DNA from: CAVQGM01 sp963712065 | Lineage (GTDB): Bacteria; Actinomycetota; Acidimicrobiia; Acidimicrobiales; Acidimicrobilacustridaceae | Reading direction: 5' to 3' | Assembly (NCBI GenBank): GCA_963712065.1 | Contig: CAVQGM010000001.1 | Span: forward strand, 558,001-622,000 | Length of the DNA: 64,000 nt | In this document: positions 29,726 to 38,882 of the stretch, piece by piece | How the letters are laid out: each line of letters starts with the position of its first letter | Numbering within the stretch: the first letter of the stretch is position 1 | Notes under the pieces: model-generated | Seen by the model: the letters and a program-made list of their open reading frames with translations, nothing else | Databases searched by the model: none | Told to the model about the DNA's origin: nothing | Position numbers and translations under genes: made by a program

Positions 29726-31723
29726 CTAGTTCTGACCCTCCCGGACGATGGCGGCGATGACCCGCAGGAGCAGCACCGTCGCCCCGAACAGGCCGACGTA
29801 CCCCAGGAACTGGAACAGGGTGACGTCGCCGGCGAAGGCGGGCCCCGACTGGCTCACCAGCAGGAGCACGGCCACCAGGGCCACGGCCGCCCCGATGAAG
29901 GCCAGGGTGGCCCGGTTGACCATCTTGGCCACGAACCGGGTGTCGTCGTCCCGGCTGAACAGCGAGACCCGGGTGGTGACGTCGCCCTTCTCGAGCAGGC
30001 GCAGCACCCGGTCGGTGCGGCGAGGGAGATCCCGCAACGTGGGGAGCTGGGCGATCAGCTCCTGCTGGGCGAGGGCCTGCAGGTCGACCTCGCCGGCGTC
30101 CTCGTCGCCGCGGGCGGCGGTGACCCACTCGGTGGCGACCTCCTGGGCCGCCTCGCTGAACTGGTAGCCGGGGGCGAGCGTGCGCAGCGTGCCGTCGAGC
30201 ACCACCAGGGCCCGGCCGAAGGTCGTGAACTCCATCGGCACCCGGATGCCGAAGGTGATGAGGAGCTGCATGAGGTCGGACACCGCGGTGGCGCTCACCG
30301 CCTGACCGGGTTGCACGTTGAGGGCGAGGAAGCGGGCGAGGGCCCGTTCGAGCGAGTCGTCGTCGACCTCCGACCCGATCTCGCACGTGTCGGCCACCGC
30401 CTGGCGGAGCATGCTCGCGTCGCGGAGCGCGGTGGCGATGAGCATCTGCTGCAGCGACGCCTGCTGGAGCGGGTCGAGGCGGCCGCAGGCACCGAAGTCG
30501 ATGATGCCGAGCCGGGCCTGCACTCCCGACCCGAGCACGAGGACGTTGCCCGGGTGGAGGTCGGCGTGGAACCAGCCGTCGGTCATCATCTGCTTCAGCG
30601 CCGCCCGCAGCAGCACGTCGGCGAGAGCCCTTCGGTCGAGGCCGAGGTCGCGCAGCGCGCCGTCGTCACTGGCCTGGGGCCCGTCGAGGCGCTCCTGCAC
30701 CAGCACCTTGGCCGTCGTGTAGTCGCCGAACACCTCGGGCACGGCCACGCCGGCGATGGATGCCATGTTGGCGCCGATGGCCTGGGCGTTGCGACCCTCC
30801 TGCCGGAAGTCGAGCTCGGTGCGGATGCCGTCGGCGAAGTCGGCGGCGATGGTCGACACGTGGTAGCCCTCGCCCCAGGGCGTGTTGCGCTCGATGGTGC
30901 CGGCGACCCGCAGCAGCACCTCGGTGTCGCGGCGAACGATCTCGGGGATCTCGGGCCGCTGCGCCTTCACGACCACCGGCTCGCCGGTGTGCAACGTGGC
31001 CCGGTAGACCTGGGCGATCGACGCCGTGCCGATGGGCTCCCAGTCGAAGGCGCTGAACACCTGCTCGACCGGGGCCCCGAGCTCGGCCTCGATCAGCGCC
31101 TTCATGGCCGCCGGGTCGGCCGGCGCCACGTCGCTCTGCAGCTTCGACAGCTCGTCGATGAACTCGGGTGGCAGCAGGTCGCTGCGCGTCGAGGCGATCT
31201 GCCCGAGCTTCACGAACATGCCTCCGCACTGCTCGAGGGCCTGGCGGGCCCGCACCGGCGCCGGGTCGCGGGCGAGCGCCGCCTCCTCCCGCCGTCGCCG
31301 GCTCCAGCCGAGCTGGGGGCCGAACCCGTTGCGGTGGAGGATCTCGACGATCTCCCGGCTCCGCCGCACCACGTCGAGGCGCTCCTCGACGTACTGCTTG
31401 GGGCGGGGCACCACGAACCGGCCGGCGGCGTCGCCCTGGCTGAGCGTGCCGGGCTTGGCCATCAGGTCGATGGCCACGGCCGTGGCCATGGTGGCGAGGA
31501 ACCCGAGCAGGAAGGCGTTGCGGAGGAACTCGGCGTCGCGGATGGTGCCGCCCGACATGGCCAGGGCGATGCCGAGGCCGACGAGCCACCCGACCACCCC
31601 GGAGATCACGATCGCCACCCACGAGCGCCGGACCCCGAGCAGCCGTGAGCCGACGAACCCGAGCAGCACCACGACGGGCAGCGAGACCAGGAGCAGCACG
31701 AGGATGCGGAGAGTCTCGCCCAT
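29726..31723 (-). CDS. ABC1/UbiB-family atypical kinase, membrane-bound
   Basis: Atypical protein-kinase-like ATPase, 665 residues, of the ABC1/UbiB/ADCK family that supports isoprenoid lipid or quinone biology. Three hydrophobic N-terminal spans precede the kinase core, with the KxGQ motif (FVKLGQIASTRSDLLP), the Ala-rich nucleotide loop region (GTASIAQVYRA), the ATP-binding Lys (VVVKAQRP), the catalytic loop HADLHPGNVLV and metal motif GIIDFGACG. Two C-terminal spans end the protein. The long N-terminal membrane part is unusual for UbiB but known from actinobacterial members. The ATG at 31723 was chosen as the first Met before a membrane span; a GTG about 40 nt upstream is possible. Confidence 0.9.
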   Translation of the reverse strand: MGETLRILVLLLVSLPVVVLLGFVGSRLLGVRRSWVAIVISGVVGWLVGLGIALAMSGGTIRDAEFLRNAFLLGFLATMATAVAIDLMAKPGTLSQGDAAGRFVVPRPKQYVEERLDVVRRSREIVEILHRNGFGPQLGWSRRRREEAALARDPAPVRARQALEQCGGMFVKLGQIASTRSDLLPPEFIDELSKLQSDVAPADPAAMKALIEAELGAPVEQVFSAFDWEPIGTASIAQVYRATLHTGEPVVVKAQRPEIPEIVRRDTEVLLRVAGTIERNTPWGEGYHVSTIAADFADGIRTELDFRQEGRNAQAIGANMASIAGVAVPEVFGDYTTAKVLVQERLDGPQASDDGALRDLGLDRRALADVLLRAALKQMMTDGWFHADLHPGNVLVLGSGVQARLGIIDFGACGRLDPLQQASLQQMLIATALRDASMLRQAVADTCEIGSEVDDDSLERALARFLALNVQPGQAVSATAVSDLMQLLITFGIRVPMEFTTFGRALVVLDGTLRTLAPGYQFSEAAQEVATEWVTAARGDEDAGEVDLQALAQQELIAQLPTLRDLPRRTDRVLRLLEKGDVTTRVSLFSRDDDTRFVAKMVNRATLAFIGAAVALVAVLLLVSQSGPAFAGDVTLFQFLGYVGLFGATVLLLRVIAAIVREGQN

Positions 31724-31771
31724 GGAGGTGGCATTCTGACCCACGTCCGGACGGGGTGGCACCATGGAGGG

Positions 31772-32014
31772 ATGCCTGGCACCAGCACCGAGCCGACGAT
31801 CGACACCACCCCAACCTCCGACCTGCAGATCGGCGACGGCGATCACGAGCGGTTCGCCCACTACGTGCGCAAGCAGGACCAGATGAAGGGCTACGTGCTG
31901 GGCGAGCCGGTCACCGCGCTGTGCGGCAAGACCTGGGTGCCGAGCCGGGATCCGAAGAGGTTCCCCGTCTGCCCCGACTGCGAGGCGATCCGCAAGCAGC
32001 TCGCGGGGGCCTGA
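31772..32014 (+). CDS. DUF3039 family protein
   Basis: An 80-residue actinobacterial protein of the DUF3039 family, with the signature DHERFAHYVRKQDQ, ALCGKTWVPSRDPKRFPVCPDCEAI. The three cysteines (CGK and CPDC) form a probable zinc knuckle. The function is unknown; homologues are widely conserved in actinobacteria. GGAGG lies 5 nt upstream of the ATG. The ppk2 gene begins 1 nt beyond its stop (TGAGGTGAG), so the two form an operon. Confidence 0.88.
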   Translation: MPGTSTEPTIDTTPTSDLQIGDGDHERFAHYVRKQDQMKGYVLGEPVTALCGKTWVPSRDPKRFPVCPDCEAIRKQLAGA

Positions 32015-32015
32015 G

Positions 32016-32870
32016 GTGAGCAAGAACCACGACGGCCACAAGCGTCACCCCGGCACCGACGGCGAGCGGTCGAAACCGGCCAAGTTGCCCAGGGACGTCT
32101 ACGAGGCCGAGCTGCTCCGTCTGCAGACCGAGCTCGTGAAGATGAAGGAGTGGGTGGTCGCCAACGGCCTGCGGGTCGCCGTGGTGTTCGAGGGGCGGGA
32201 CGCGGCCGGCAAGGGCGGCGTCATCAAGCGGATCACCGAGAAGCTCCCGCCCCGGGTCTGCCGGGTGGCCGCCCTTCCGGCGCCGACCGAGCGCCAGCAG
32301 ACGGAGTGGTACTTCCAACGCTACGTCCCCCACCTGCCGGCCGGGGGCGAGATCGTCCTGTTCGACCGCAGCTGGTACAACCGAGCCGGCGTCGAGCGGG
32401 TCATGGGCTTCTGCACCACCGAGGAGTACCGCAAGTTCCTCCGCCAGTGCCCGATCTTCGAGCGGCTCCTCATCGGTGACGGGATGATCCTCGTCAAGTA
32501 CTGGTTCTCGGTCAGCGACGAGGAGCAGGAGCGCCGGTTCCAGGCGCGCCTCGACGACCCGAGGAAGCGCTGGAAGCTCAGCCCGATGGACCTCGAGTCC
32601 CGGCGGCGCTACGTCGACTACTCGCGGGCCAAGGACGAGATGTTCGTGCAGACCGACCTGCCCGAGTCGCCGTGGAACGTGGTCGAGGCCGACGACAAGA
32701 AGCGGGCCCGGCTGAACTGCGTCGCCCACCTGCTGAGCGTCATCCCCTACCAGGAGATCCCGCAGGACATCCTCACGCTGCCGCCCCGCCAACCCGACGA
32801 GGGCTACATCCGCCCGGGCCGGGACACCATGACCTACGTCCCCGACCACGCGGCCACGCTGCTCAGCTGA
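32016..32870 (+). CDS. ppk2: Polyphosphate kinase 2
   Basis: Nucleotide-driven polyphosphate kinase of the P-loop PPK2 family, transferring phosphate between polyphosphate and nucleotides. The 284-residue protein has Walker A FEGRDAAGKGG (59-69), the lid module region RVAALPAPTERQQTEWYFQRYV and Walker B FDRSWYNRAGVERVMGF. DAAGKGG with short length suggests a single-domain class I/III enzyme, but direction and nucleotide preference cannot be told. The GTG start follows the DUF3039 stop immediately. Its stop overlaps the convergent oxidoreductase gene by 8 nt. Confidence 0.93.
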   Translation: MSKNHDGHKRHPGTDGERSKPAKLPRDVYEAELLRLQTELVKMKEWVVANGLRVAVVFEGRDAAGKGGVIKRITEKLPPRVCRVAALPAPTERQQTEWYFQRYVPHLPAGGEIVLFDRSWYNRAGVERVMGFCTTEEYRKFLRQCPIFERLLIGDGMILVKYWFSVSDEEQERRFQARLDDPRKRWKLSPMDLESRRRYVDYSRAKDEMFVQTDLPESPWNVVEADDKKRARLNCVAHLLSVIPYQEIPQDILTLPPRQPDEGYIRPGRDTMTYVPDHAATLLS

Positions 32871-33831
32871 CGAGCAGGTCGGCGGCGGCGAGGCCCGAGA
32901 GGGCCGCACCCTCGACCCGGGCCGCCCGGAAGGCGTCCCCGCAGCAGACCGCCGGCGGCAGCTCCCCCAGCCGGAGAGCCGGCTCGGGGTGCAGCAGCGA
33001 CGGCCGGGCGTAGCGCCAGCGCTGCACCTGGGCGTCGACCACCTCCGCCTCGGCGTCGAGCGGCACCGCGGCCAGGGCGTCGGCCACGATCTCGTCGTCG
33101 GGTCGGTCCCACGCGGTCGCACTGGCGAGCGGCCCGAGGTGCACGGTGACCGCGGGGACCGGCGAGATGCCCTTGCGCTGGTTGTCGGCGGCCCAGTCCA
33201 CCGGCTCCCCTGCCGGACGGACGGCACCCGGCTCGGGCAACCCGGACGGCCGGTCGAGCACGGCCAGCACGGCGACGCACGGCTCGTAGCGGACCCGCCC
33301 CAGGGCGGCGGCGTCGACGGGGTCGAGGGCGACGTCGCCGGCGGCCAGCAGGTCGAGGGTCTGCGGCACCGGCGGCGTGAGCACGACGGCGTCGGCCGTC
33401 ATCGCCACCCCGCCCTCGACCTCGGCCCGCCACCCGTCGCCGTCGACGGCGACGGCCGTGAGCCGGCAACCGACCCTGACGTCGGGGAGGGCCGCCGCCA
33501 GGTGCTTGGCGATCGCCGTCATCCCGGTCGCGCCCCGGTAGCGGGGATGGCCGTCGGGGACCACCGTGCCGTCGGGCTCGAGCCGGCTGCTGAACCACGG
33601 CTCGACCACGCCGGCGTCGCGCCAGCCCTCGACCCGCGCCGCGAACGATTGGTCGGGCGCGGTGAAGAACTGGGCCCCGTGGTCGAGGACGGCGCCGCCG
33701 ATGCGGCGGGTGGCGAGGCGGCCGCCCACGCCCCGGCCCTTGTCGACCACCACGACGTCGTGGCCGTCGTCGACGAGGAGTCGGGCGGCGGTGAGGCCCC
33801 CCATCCCGGCCCCGACGACGAGCACCCGCAC
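32863..33831 (-). CDS. Renalase-like FAD-dependent oxidoreductase
   Basis: Flavoprotein of 322 residues. The Rossmann fingerprint VVGAGMGGLTAARLLVDDGHDVVVVDKGRGVGGR (GxGxxG, about residues 6-39) is followed by the renalase-specific DHGAQFF segment and a C-terminal GDAFRAARVEGAALSGLAAADLL FAD-binding signature. Bacterial renalases oxidise off-path dihydronicotinamides (2- or 6-DHNAD(P)), a metabolic repair role; this assignment is by similarity only. The GTG start at 33831 lies 30 nt after the msrA stop, so the two are probably cotranscribed. Antisense overlap of 8 nt with ppk2. Confidence 0.85.
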   Translation of the reverse strand: MRVLVVGAGMGGLTAARLLVDDGHDVVVVDKGRGVGGRLATRRIGGAVLDHGAQFFTAPDQSFAARVEGWRDAGVVEPWFSSRLEPDGTVVPDGHPRYRGATGMTAIAKHLAAALPDVRVGCRLTAVAVDGDGWRAEVEGGVAMTADAVVLTPPVPQTLDLLAAGDVALDPVDAAALGRVRYEPCVAVLAVLDRPSGLPEPGAVRPAGEPVDWAADNQRKGISPVPAVTVHLGPLASATAWDRPDDEIVADALAAVPLDAEAEVVDAQVQRWRYARPSLLHPEPALRLGELPPAVCCGDAFRAARVEGAALSGLAAADLLVS

Positions 33832-33861
33832 GGTCCGGCCGCTTCCCGCTGAGGTCGCTGC

Positions 33862-34515
33862 TCAGTCGGCCGTCGTGAGCCCGATCTCGCAGCTCACGCC
33901 GGTGCCGCCCAGGCCGCAGTAGCCGTTCGGGTTCTTCCCGAGGTACTGCTGGTGGTAGCCCTCGGCGTAGTAGAAGGGCCCGGCCTCGGCGATGTCGGTC
34001 GTGATCTCGCCGTAGCCCTTCTCGTCGAGCACGGCCTGGTACCTCGACCGCGACCGCTCGGCCGCCTCCCGCTGGGCCTCGGTCGTCCAGTAGACCGCCG
34101 ACCGGTACTGCGTGCCGACGTCGTTGCCCTGGCGCATGCCCTGGGTCGGGTCGTGACCCTCCCAGAAGACCTTCAGCAGCTGCTCGTACGACACGACCTC
34201 CGGGTCGAACACCACGAGCACGGCCTCGGTGTGCCCGGTCCGTCCCGAGCAGACCTCCTCGTAGGTGGGGTTGGGGGTGAAGCCGCCGGCGTAGCCGACG
34301 GCGGTGGTGTGCACGCCGGGCGTCTGCCAGAAGAGCCGCTCGGCGCCCCAGAAGCAGCCGAGTCCGAACACCGCGGTCTCGAGGCCGTCCGGGAACGGCG
34401 GGACGATGGGGTTGCCGTTGACGAAGTGGGCGGCGGGCACCACCATCGCCACGTCTCGGCCGGGAAGGGCCTCGTCGGCGGTGGGCATGGTCAGCTTGTC
34501 CTTGCCGAACCACAT
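33862..34515 (-). CDS. msrA: Peptide methionine-(S)-S-oxide reductase
   Basis: Repairs oxidised methionine in proteins. The 217-residue protein carries the active-site GLGCFWGAERLFW (catalytic Cys in GCFWG), YAGGFTPNPTYEEVCSGRTGHTEAV and HDPTQGMRQGNDVGTQYRS. C-terminal Cys in GYCGLGGTGVSCEIG can act as resolving residues. The N-terminus has about 45 residues before the core, a typical feature of the longer MsrA form. The ATG is at 34515, with GAGGAG 9 nt upstream. The next gene on this strand is a renalase-like oxidoreductase, both serving repair. Confidence 0.95.
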   Translation of the reverse strand: MWFGKDKLTMPTADEALPGRDVAMVVPAAHFVNGNPIVPPFPDGLETAVFGLGCFWGAERLFWQTPGVHTTAVGYAGGFTPNPTYEEVCSGRTGHTEAVLVVFDPEVVSYEQLLKVFWEGHDPTQGMRQGNDVGTQYRSAVYWTTEAQREAAERSRSRYQAVLDEKGYGEITTDIAEAGPFYYAEGYHQQYLGKNPNGYCGLGGTGVSCEIGLTTAD

Positions 34516-34624
34516 GGGGATGCGCTCCTCAGGGGTGTGGGACGGGCGCCGGGGTGGGCGTCCACCCCCCTCAACCACCAGGCGGGGGAGATGGTTCCCG
34601 GGCGGCCGGAGGTTTCGAGATCGT

Positions 34625-35635
34625 TCAGGAACCGCCGGGCGGCACCGTGGGCGGGCCCCACGACGGGTCGGGCGGCGGAGGCGGCGCCGCGTCGGACCCA
34701 GGAGCCCGGTCGAGGGCGGCGAAGCGGGCCCGGTCCTGCTCGTAGGCCTGCTCCCGCACGAGGTGCTCGGCGATGCGGAGCACCTCGTCCTCCGACGGCG
34801 GTCGCAGCGGCAGCTTCAGGGCCTTGCGGACCCCGTTGCCGGCCATGCCGGCGCCGACCCCGATGCCCACGACGGGCACGAGGCTGCGGCTGAAGCGGCG
34901 GGCGGTGCGGGACATGAGCTGGCGCTCCATCCACGCCACCGCCTCGCGGGTCAGGTCGCGCGACGCCCGCCGGCCGACCGCGCTCTTCAGCCCGAGGGCC
35001 TCGGCCAGGTCGGCCACCACCACGTCGGGCGCCGGCGAGCGATGGGCCCGGCGGTACTGGTGGGTGCGACCCGACGCGGCCACGTAGGTCTCGAACACCT
35101 CGCCGAGGATCGCCGAGGTGACGGCGACGGTGGCGCCGACCCCCATCCCGCCGTAGACGGCGACCTCCTCGGCCGCCGCCGCCACGGCGCCACCCGCCGC
35201 CGCCGTCGCCACGTGCCGCCGCTCGCCCTCCGCCGGCAGCGGCCAGTGCACGGCGGTGACGATCAGGGCCCGCTCGGCCTGCTGCAGCCGGACCGCCACC
35301 CGGGCCAGCACCCGTTCGATCACGGCCCGGTTGAACATGCGGGTGCGACGAAGCCCAGCCACCTCGTCGTAGACGTCGGCGACGATGCCGTCCCACAGCG
35401 ACTCGAGCTGGTCGCGCACCTCGAGGGGGATCGACTCGTTGCGCAGCCGCTTGGGGGCGGCCGCCGAGAAGCGCACCCGCTCGGCGACCGCCGGCGGGAG
35501 GTCGCCCAGCTCGAGGTGGCGGTCGAGCTCCCCGCCCCGCGCCGCCCGGGCGCTGGCGTCGAGCTCGCCGGCGGCCGACGCCGGGGCGGGCAGGTCGTCG
35601 CCATCCAGCGACGGGGGCACACCCGGGTCGGTCAT
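34625..35635 (-). CDS. Uncharacterised protein with glycine-rich hydrophobic helices
   Basis: Not recognised with certainty; 336 residues. It has an acidic N-terminus, a helical region LRNESIPLEVRDQLESLWDGIVADVYDEVAGL, two Ala/Gly-rich hydrophobic stretches (AAAGGAVAAAAEEVAVYGGMGVGATVAVTSAILGEVF and VVGIGVGAGMAGNGVRKAL), and a proline-rich end. The overall pattern of two Gly-rich hydrophobic helices is reminiscent of EcsC-like proteins, but this is weak. A TAGCCT element lies 6 nt before the ATG. It stands alone between msrA and a CoA-transferase gene on the same strand. Confidence 0.65.
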   Translation of the reverse strand: MTDPGVPPSLDGDDLPAPASAAGELDASARAARGGELDRHLELGDLPPAVAERVRFSAAAPKRLRNESIPLEVRDQLESLWDGIVADVYDEVAGLRRTRMFNRAVIERVLARVAVRLQQAERALIVTAVHWPLPAEGERRHVATAAAGGAVAAAAEEVAVYGGMGVGATVAVTSAILGEVFETYVAASGRTHQYRRAHRSPAPDVVVADLAEALGLKSAVGRRASRDLTREAVAWMERQLMSRTARRFSRSLVPVVGIGVGAGMAGNGVRKALKLPLRPPSEDEVLRIAEHLVREQAYEQDRARFAALDRAPGSDAAPPPPPDPSWGPPTVPPGGS

Positions 35636-35641
35636 GCCGTC

Positions 35642-35647
35642 AGGCTA
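35642..35647 (-). promoter_or_regulatory. -10 element (TAGCCT)
   Basis: TAGCCT on the minus strand with a 6-nt spacer to the ATG at 35635. Confidence 0.5.
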
Positions 35648-35674
35648 GGCCCGGCCAGGGCCGCCCGACGCCGC

Positions 35675-36976
35675 TCAGCGCACCTCGGCGGCGCAGGCCC
35701 GCAGCTCGTCTCGGAACTGCGGGTGGGCGATGTCGGCGAGGGCGAGCGCCCGCTCCCGGACGGTGCGGCCACGGAGCTCGGCGGCGCCGTACTCGGTGAT
35801 CACCACGTCGAGCTGGTGCCGAGGCGTGGTGATGATCCACCCTTCGGGCAGCGCCCCGACGATGCGCGAGACGGGCTCCCCGCCGGCGTTGGCGGTCGAC
35901 GGCAGACAGACGAGCGAGCGGTCGTCGAGCTCGAGGCTCGGCGCCGACACGAAGTCCTCGTGGCCACCGATGCCCGAGTACTGGCGGGCCGCGATGGTGT
36001 CGGCCACGACCTGGCCGTGCAGGTCGACGCACAGCGCCCCGTTGATCGTGGTCATCTTCCGCTGGGCGGCGATGATGTGGGGCGAGTTGACCAGCTCGAC
36101 CGGCAGGAACCTCACCTCGTCGTTGCCGTCGAGCCACTCGTAGAGCTCGAGGGTGCCGGCGGCGAAGGTCGTGGGCGAGAACCCGTCGTACGCGCCGCCC
36201 TTCCGGTTGGTCACCTTGCCGGCCCGGTGGAGGTGCATCAGGCCGGTCGTGAACATCTCGGAGTGCACGCCGTAGTCACCACCGGGCTGCTCGGACAGCA
36301 GCCGCACGATGGTGCTCGGGATGCCGCCGATGCCGGTCTGGATGGTGCAGCCGTCGGACACGTACGACCGGGCGTGCTCGGCGATGGCCACCTCGACGTC
36401 GGTGGGCGCGGCGTCCTCGAGCACGAACGGTTGGCGGTCGCCCTCGACCAGCACGTCGATCTCGTCGAGGTGGAGGCGGTGGTCGTGGTTGGGCGGCAGC
36501 CCGACCGTGCGCGGGAAGGCGGGGTTCATCTCGACGAGCAGCACTCGGGCGGGATCGGCCCCGCACCGGTGCAGCTCGGCGACGCTCGCCCCGGCGTGCA
36601 GCGACAGGCTCAGGTAGCCGTCGGCGTCGGGAGGGGTGGCGATGGTCGACATCACCCTGGGCGCCTGCTTCTGCAGGATGGGCGCGAACCGCCGGAAATC
36701 GGACGGCACGAACTCCACGTCGCCTCCGGCATCGATGAGGATGCGTTCGGCCGGCCCGAAGAACCCCGAGAGGTAGCGGACGTTCGGCTTCAGGAAGATC
36801 TCGTAGAGGTCGACGAGCAGGGCGCCGTAGATCGTGAGCGCCTCCCAGTCGTCGCGCTCGGCCAGGGCGTGGAGGAAGCCGGCGGGCTGGCCCGGGCCGA
36901 GAGGCACCCCGATCTCGTCGACCGCCCGGATGCGGGCGACGGCGTCCTCCATGGACGTGACGGTGAGCTCGGGCAT
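35675..36976 (-). CDS. Acetyl-CoA hydrolase/4-hydroxybutyrate CoA-transferase family protein
   Basis: CoA-transferase family I enzyme, 433 residues, exchanging CoA between carboxylic acids or hydrolysing acyl-CoA. The CoA-binding GIGGIPSTIVRLL and the nucleophile Glu in HSEMFTTGLMHL are conserved; SGIGGHEDFVSAPSLE and the C-terminal HQLDVVITEYGAAELRGRTVRERALALADIAHP, a family hallmark, are present. The substrate (4-hydroxybutyrate, propionate, succinate or acetate) cannot be told. ATG at 36976 is preceded by GAGGGGAAG. The gene is divergent from the DAGTGS/methyltransferase/sulfatase unit with 239 nt between them. Confidence 0.9.
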   Translation of the reverse strand: MPELTVTSMEDAVARIRAVDEIGVPLGPGQPAGFLHALAERDDWEALTIYGALLVDLYEIFLKPNVRYLSGFFGPAERILIDAGGDVEFVPSDFRRFAPILQKQAPRVMSTIATPPDADGYLSLSLHAGASVAELHRCGADPARVLLVEMNPAFPRTVGLPPNHDHRLHLDEIDVLVEGDRQPFVLEDAAPTDVEVAIAEHARSYVSDGCTIQTGIGGIPSTIVRLLSEQPGGDYGVHSEMFTTGLMHLHRAGKVTNRKGGAYDGFSPTTFAAGTLELYEWLDGNDEVRFLPVELVNSPHIIAAQRKMTTINGALCVDLHGQVVADTIAARQYSGIGGHEDFVSAPSLELDDRSLVCLPSTANAGGEPVSRIVGALPEGWIITTPRHQLDVVITEYGAAELRGRTVRERALALADIAHPQFRDELRACAAEVR

Positions 36977-37201
36977 GCGCTTCCCCTCGTTCGTGTCGAA
37001 TGGCGCCGGACCGACGTGGCCCGGCGGGACCGCCCGCGCGGTCGGACGGAGGCGTTTCTAGTCGACGGCAGGGCAACGGCACACGGTCCACCGCCCGGCG
37101 CGGTCATCCGGGAGCCCGTCCGCCCGCCCCGACCGCCGCGGCGACACGGCCCCCCTTCCTCGGCCGACCGGGGGTGACTCGCCACGAAGGTGAACGGACG
37201 A

Positions 37202-37207
37202 TAGCGT
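37202..37207 (+). promoter_or_regulatory. -10 element (TAGCGT) of the DAGTGS operon
   Basis: TAGCGT with an 8-nt spacer to the ATG at 37216. Confidence 0.5.
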
Positions 37208-37215
37208 CTTGCTCC

Positions 37216-37407
37216 ATGTTCGGTTACCTCGATGCGGGAACGGGAAGCATGATCGCTGCGGCCGTGGCGGGTGGGGCTGCCGGCGTCGCCGTGCTCGCCC
37301 GCATGTACGGCAACCGGATCCTCGGCATCTTCTCGAAGAAGCGCCGGGCCAAGGCCGACGCCGCCCGGGCCGCGCTCGTCGGCTCGTCCGACGACGACCA
37401 CGTGTGA
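37216..37407 (+). CDS. Small membrane protein with YLDAGTGS motif
   Basis: A 63-residue protein starting MFGYLDAGTGSM, then one Ala/Gly-rich membrane span (about 12-30) and a basic amphipathic tail (KKRRAKADAARAA). Small membrane proteins with a YLDPGTGS-type N-terminus recur in bacteria next to polysaccharide, sulfatase and methyltransferase genes; this one has Ala for Pro. No activity is known. The gene lies 13 nt before the methyltransferase gene and is led by a TAGCGT element, so it is the promoter-proximal gene of a three-gene unit. A scaffold or export-complex role is only a guess. Confidence 0.8.
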   Translation: MFGYLDAGTGSMIAAAVAGGAAGVAVLARMYGNRILGIFSKKRRAKADAARAALVGSSDDDHV

Positions 37408-37420
37408 CCCAGCCGCCGCC

Positions 37421-38815
37421 GTGAGCCTCGCGGCCGATCCGGGGTCGTTCCGCGACCCGCTGTCCACCGTCTTCGTGGGCCCGGAGGGCGTGTACCGGGG
37501 CCTGACCGAGCCCGGCCTCCGCGAGTTCGAGGCCGTGGCCGACACCGACTTCTTCGCCGACCTCCAGCGCCGTGGGCGGATCGTGGCGACCGAACGGCTG
37601 ACCGACGACGAGGCCCCCATCGCCGGGGAGTGGGCGGCGGTGCTGCGCCACGAGCGGGTGCCGGTGATCACGCATCCCTACGAGTGGACCTTCGCCATGT
37701 TGCGCGATGCCGCGCTGCTCCAGCTCGAGGTGACCGAGCGCGCCGTCGCCGAGGGTTTCACCACCAAGGACGCCAGTTCGTACAACGTGCAGTTCATCGG
37801 CACCGATCCGGTGTTCATCGACGTCGGTTCGTTCGAGCGGCTGAGGCCTGGGGAACCGTGGCCGGGCTACCGCCAGTTCTGCGAGCTCTTCCTCAACCCG
37901 CTCGTCGCCCAGAGCGTCGCCGGCATCCCGTTCCAGCCCTGGCTCCGCGGGGCGGTCGACGGCATCTCGCCGGCCGACACGGCCAGGCTGATCCGGGGTC
38001 GGCACCGACTCGACCGGCGGCTCCTCGTCCACGTCCGGTTGCACGCCCGTGCCGAGCACCGCTATTCCGACAGCGACCGGGACGTGCGGGGCGAGATGCG
38101 TCAGGCCGGGTTCGGCCCGAAGGTGGTCGCCGCCCAGTTGGCGAACCTTCGTCGCGCCGTCGAGCACCTCCGCTGGGACGAGGGCCGATCGGAGTGGTCG
38201 GAGTACCGGGACCGGTCGCACTACACGGACGTGGACCTGGCCGCCAAGGAGTCGTTCGTGGCGCGGGCCGTCGAGGCGGCCCGGCCGGCGACGGTGCTCG
38301 ACCTCGGCGCCAACGACGGACGGTTCTCGGTGCTCGCCGTCGATCGTGGCGCCACCCGGGCCATCGCCGTGGACGCCGACCATCTGGTGGTCGACCGTTT
38401 GTACCGTCGGCTTCGCAGCACCGGCGAGACGCGCGTCCTGCCCCTCGTGGTCGACCTCGCCGATCCCCCGCCGGCTCTCGGCTGGCGCTCCACGGAACGT
38501 CGGCCCTGGGCCGAACGCATGCAGCCGGACCTGCTCCTCGCGCTGGCGCTCGTCCACCACATGGCCCTCACCGACACCGTGCCGTTTGCCGAGATCGTGG
38601 CGTTCTTCGCCGACTTCGCCACCCCGCTCGTCGTGGAGTTCCCCCACCGGGACGACCCGATGGTCGAGCGCCTGCTCGGCCGCAAGCGAGCTGGGCTCTT
38701 CGACCACTACGGGATCGACGAGTGGGAGCAGACGCTCGAGGCGCGCTTCGACGTGCTCGAGCGCGAGGTGCTGCCGTCGGGGCGCCGGACGCTCTACCGC
38801 TGCCGTCCCCGGTGA
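37421..38815 (+). CDS. NoeA-like protein: kinase-like domain plus SAM methyltransferase
   Basis: A 464-residue fusion. The C-terminal half is a class I SAM methyltransferase (VLDLGANDGR at 292-301, then AIAVDADHLVVDRL and LALALVHHMAL). The N-terminal half has THPYEWTFAMLRDAALL, KDASSYNVQF (116-125) and PVFIDVGSFE (130-139), a pattern that resembles the catalytic loop and DFG-like strand of a small kinase fold. Homologues with this arrangement include nodulation protein NoeA and polysaccharide-linked methyltransferases. It has no membrane span. Encoded 13 nt after the DAGTGS gene and 82 nt before the sulfatase gene. A role in decorating a cell-surface glycan is inferred from context. Confidence 0.85.
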   Translation: MSLAADPGSFRDPLSTVFVGPEGVYRGLTEPGLREFEAVADTDFFADLQRRGRIVATERLTDDEAPIAGEWAAVLRHERVPVITHPYEWTFAMLRDAALLQLEVTERAVAEGFTTKDASSYNVQFIGTDPVFIDVGSFERLRPGEPWPGYRQFCELFLNPLVAQSVAGIPFQPWLRGAVDGISPADTARLIRGRHRLDRRLLVHVRLHARAEHRYSDSDRDVRGEMRQAGFGPKVVAAQLANLRRAVEHLRWDEGRSEWSEYRDRSHYTDVDLAAKESFVARAVEAARPATVLDLGANDGRFSVLAVDRGATRAIAVDADHLVVDRLYRRLRSTGETRVLPLVVDLADPPPALGWRSTERRPWAERMQPDLLLALALVHHMALTDTVPFAEIVAFFADFATPLVVEFPHRDDPMVERLLGRKRAGLFDHYGIDEWEQTLEARFDVLEREVLPSGRRTLYRCRPR

Positions 38816-38882
38816 GACCCACGTCACGGCCCGACCGGGGCGCCGGTCGCGGGCCCGCGACCGTCACGAGCACGACGCGCCC

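Noticed and set aside
34553..34568. Hairpin GGGTGG/CCACCC upstream of msrA as a riboswitch or terminator
   Set aside because: Stem of 6 bp only; expected by chance in DNA this GC-rich.
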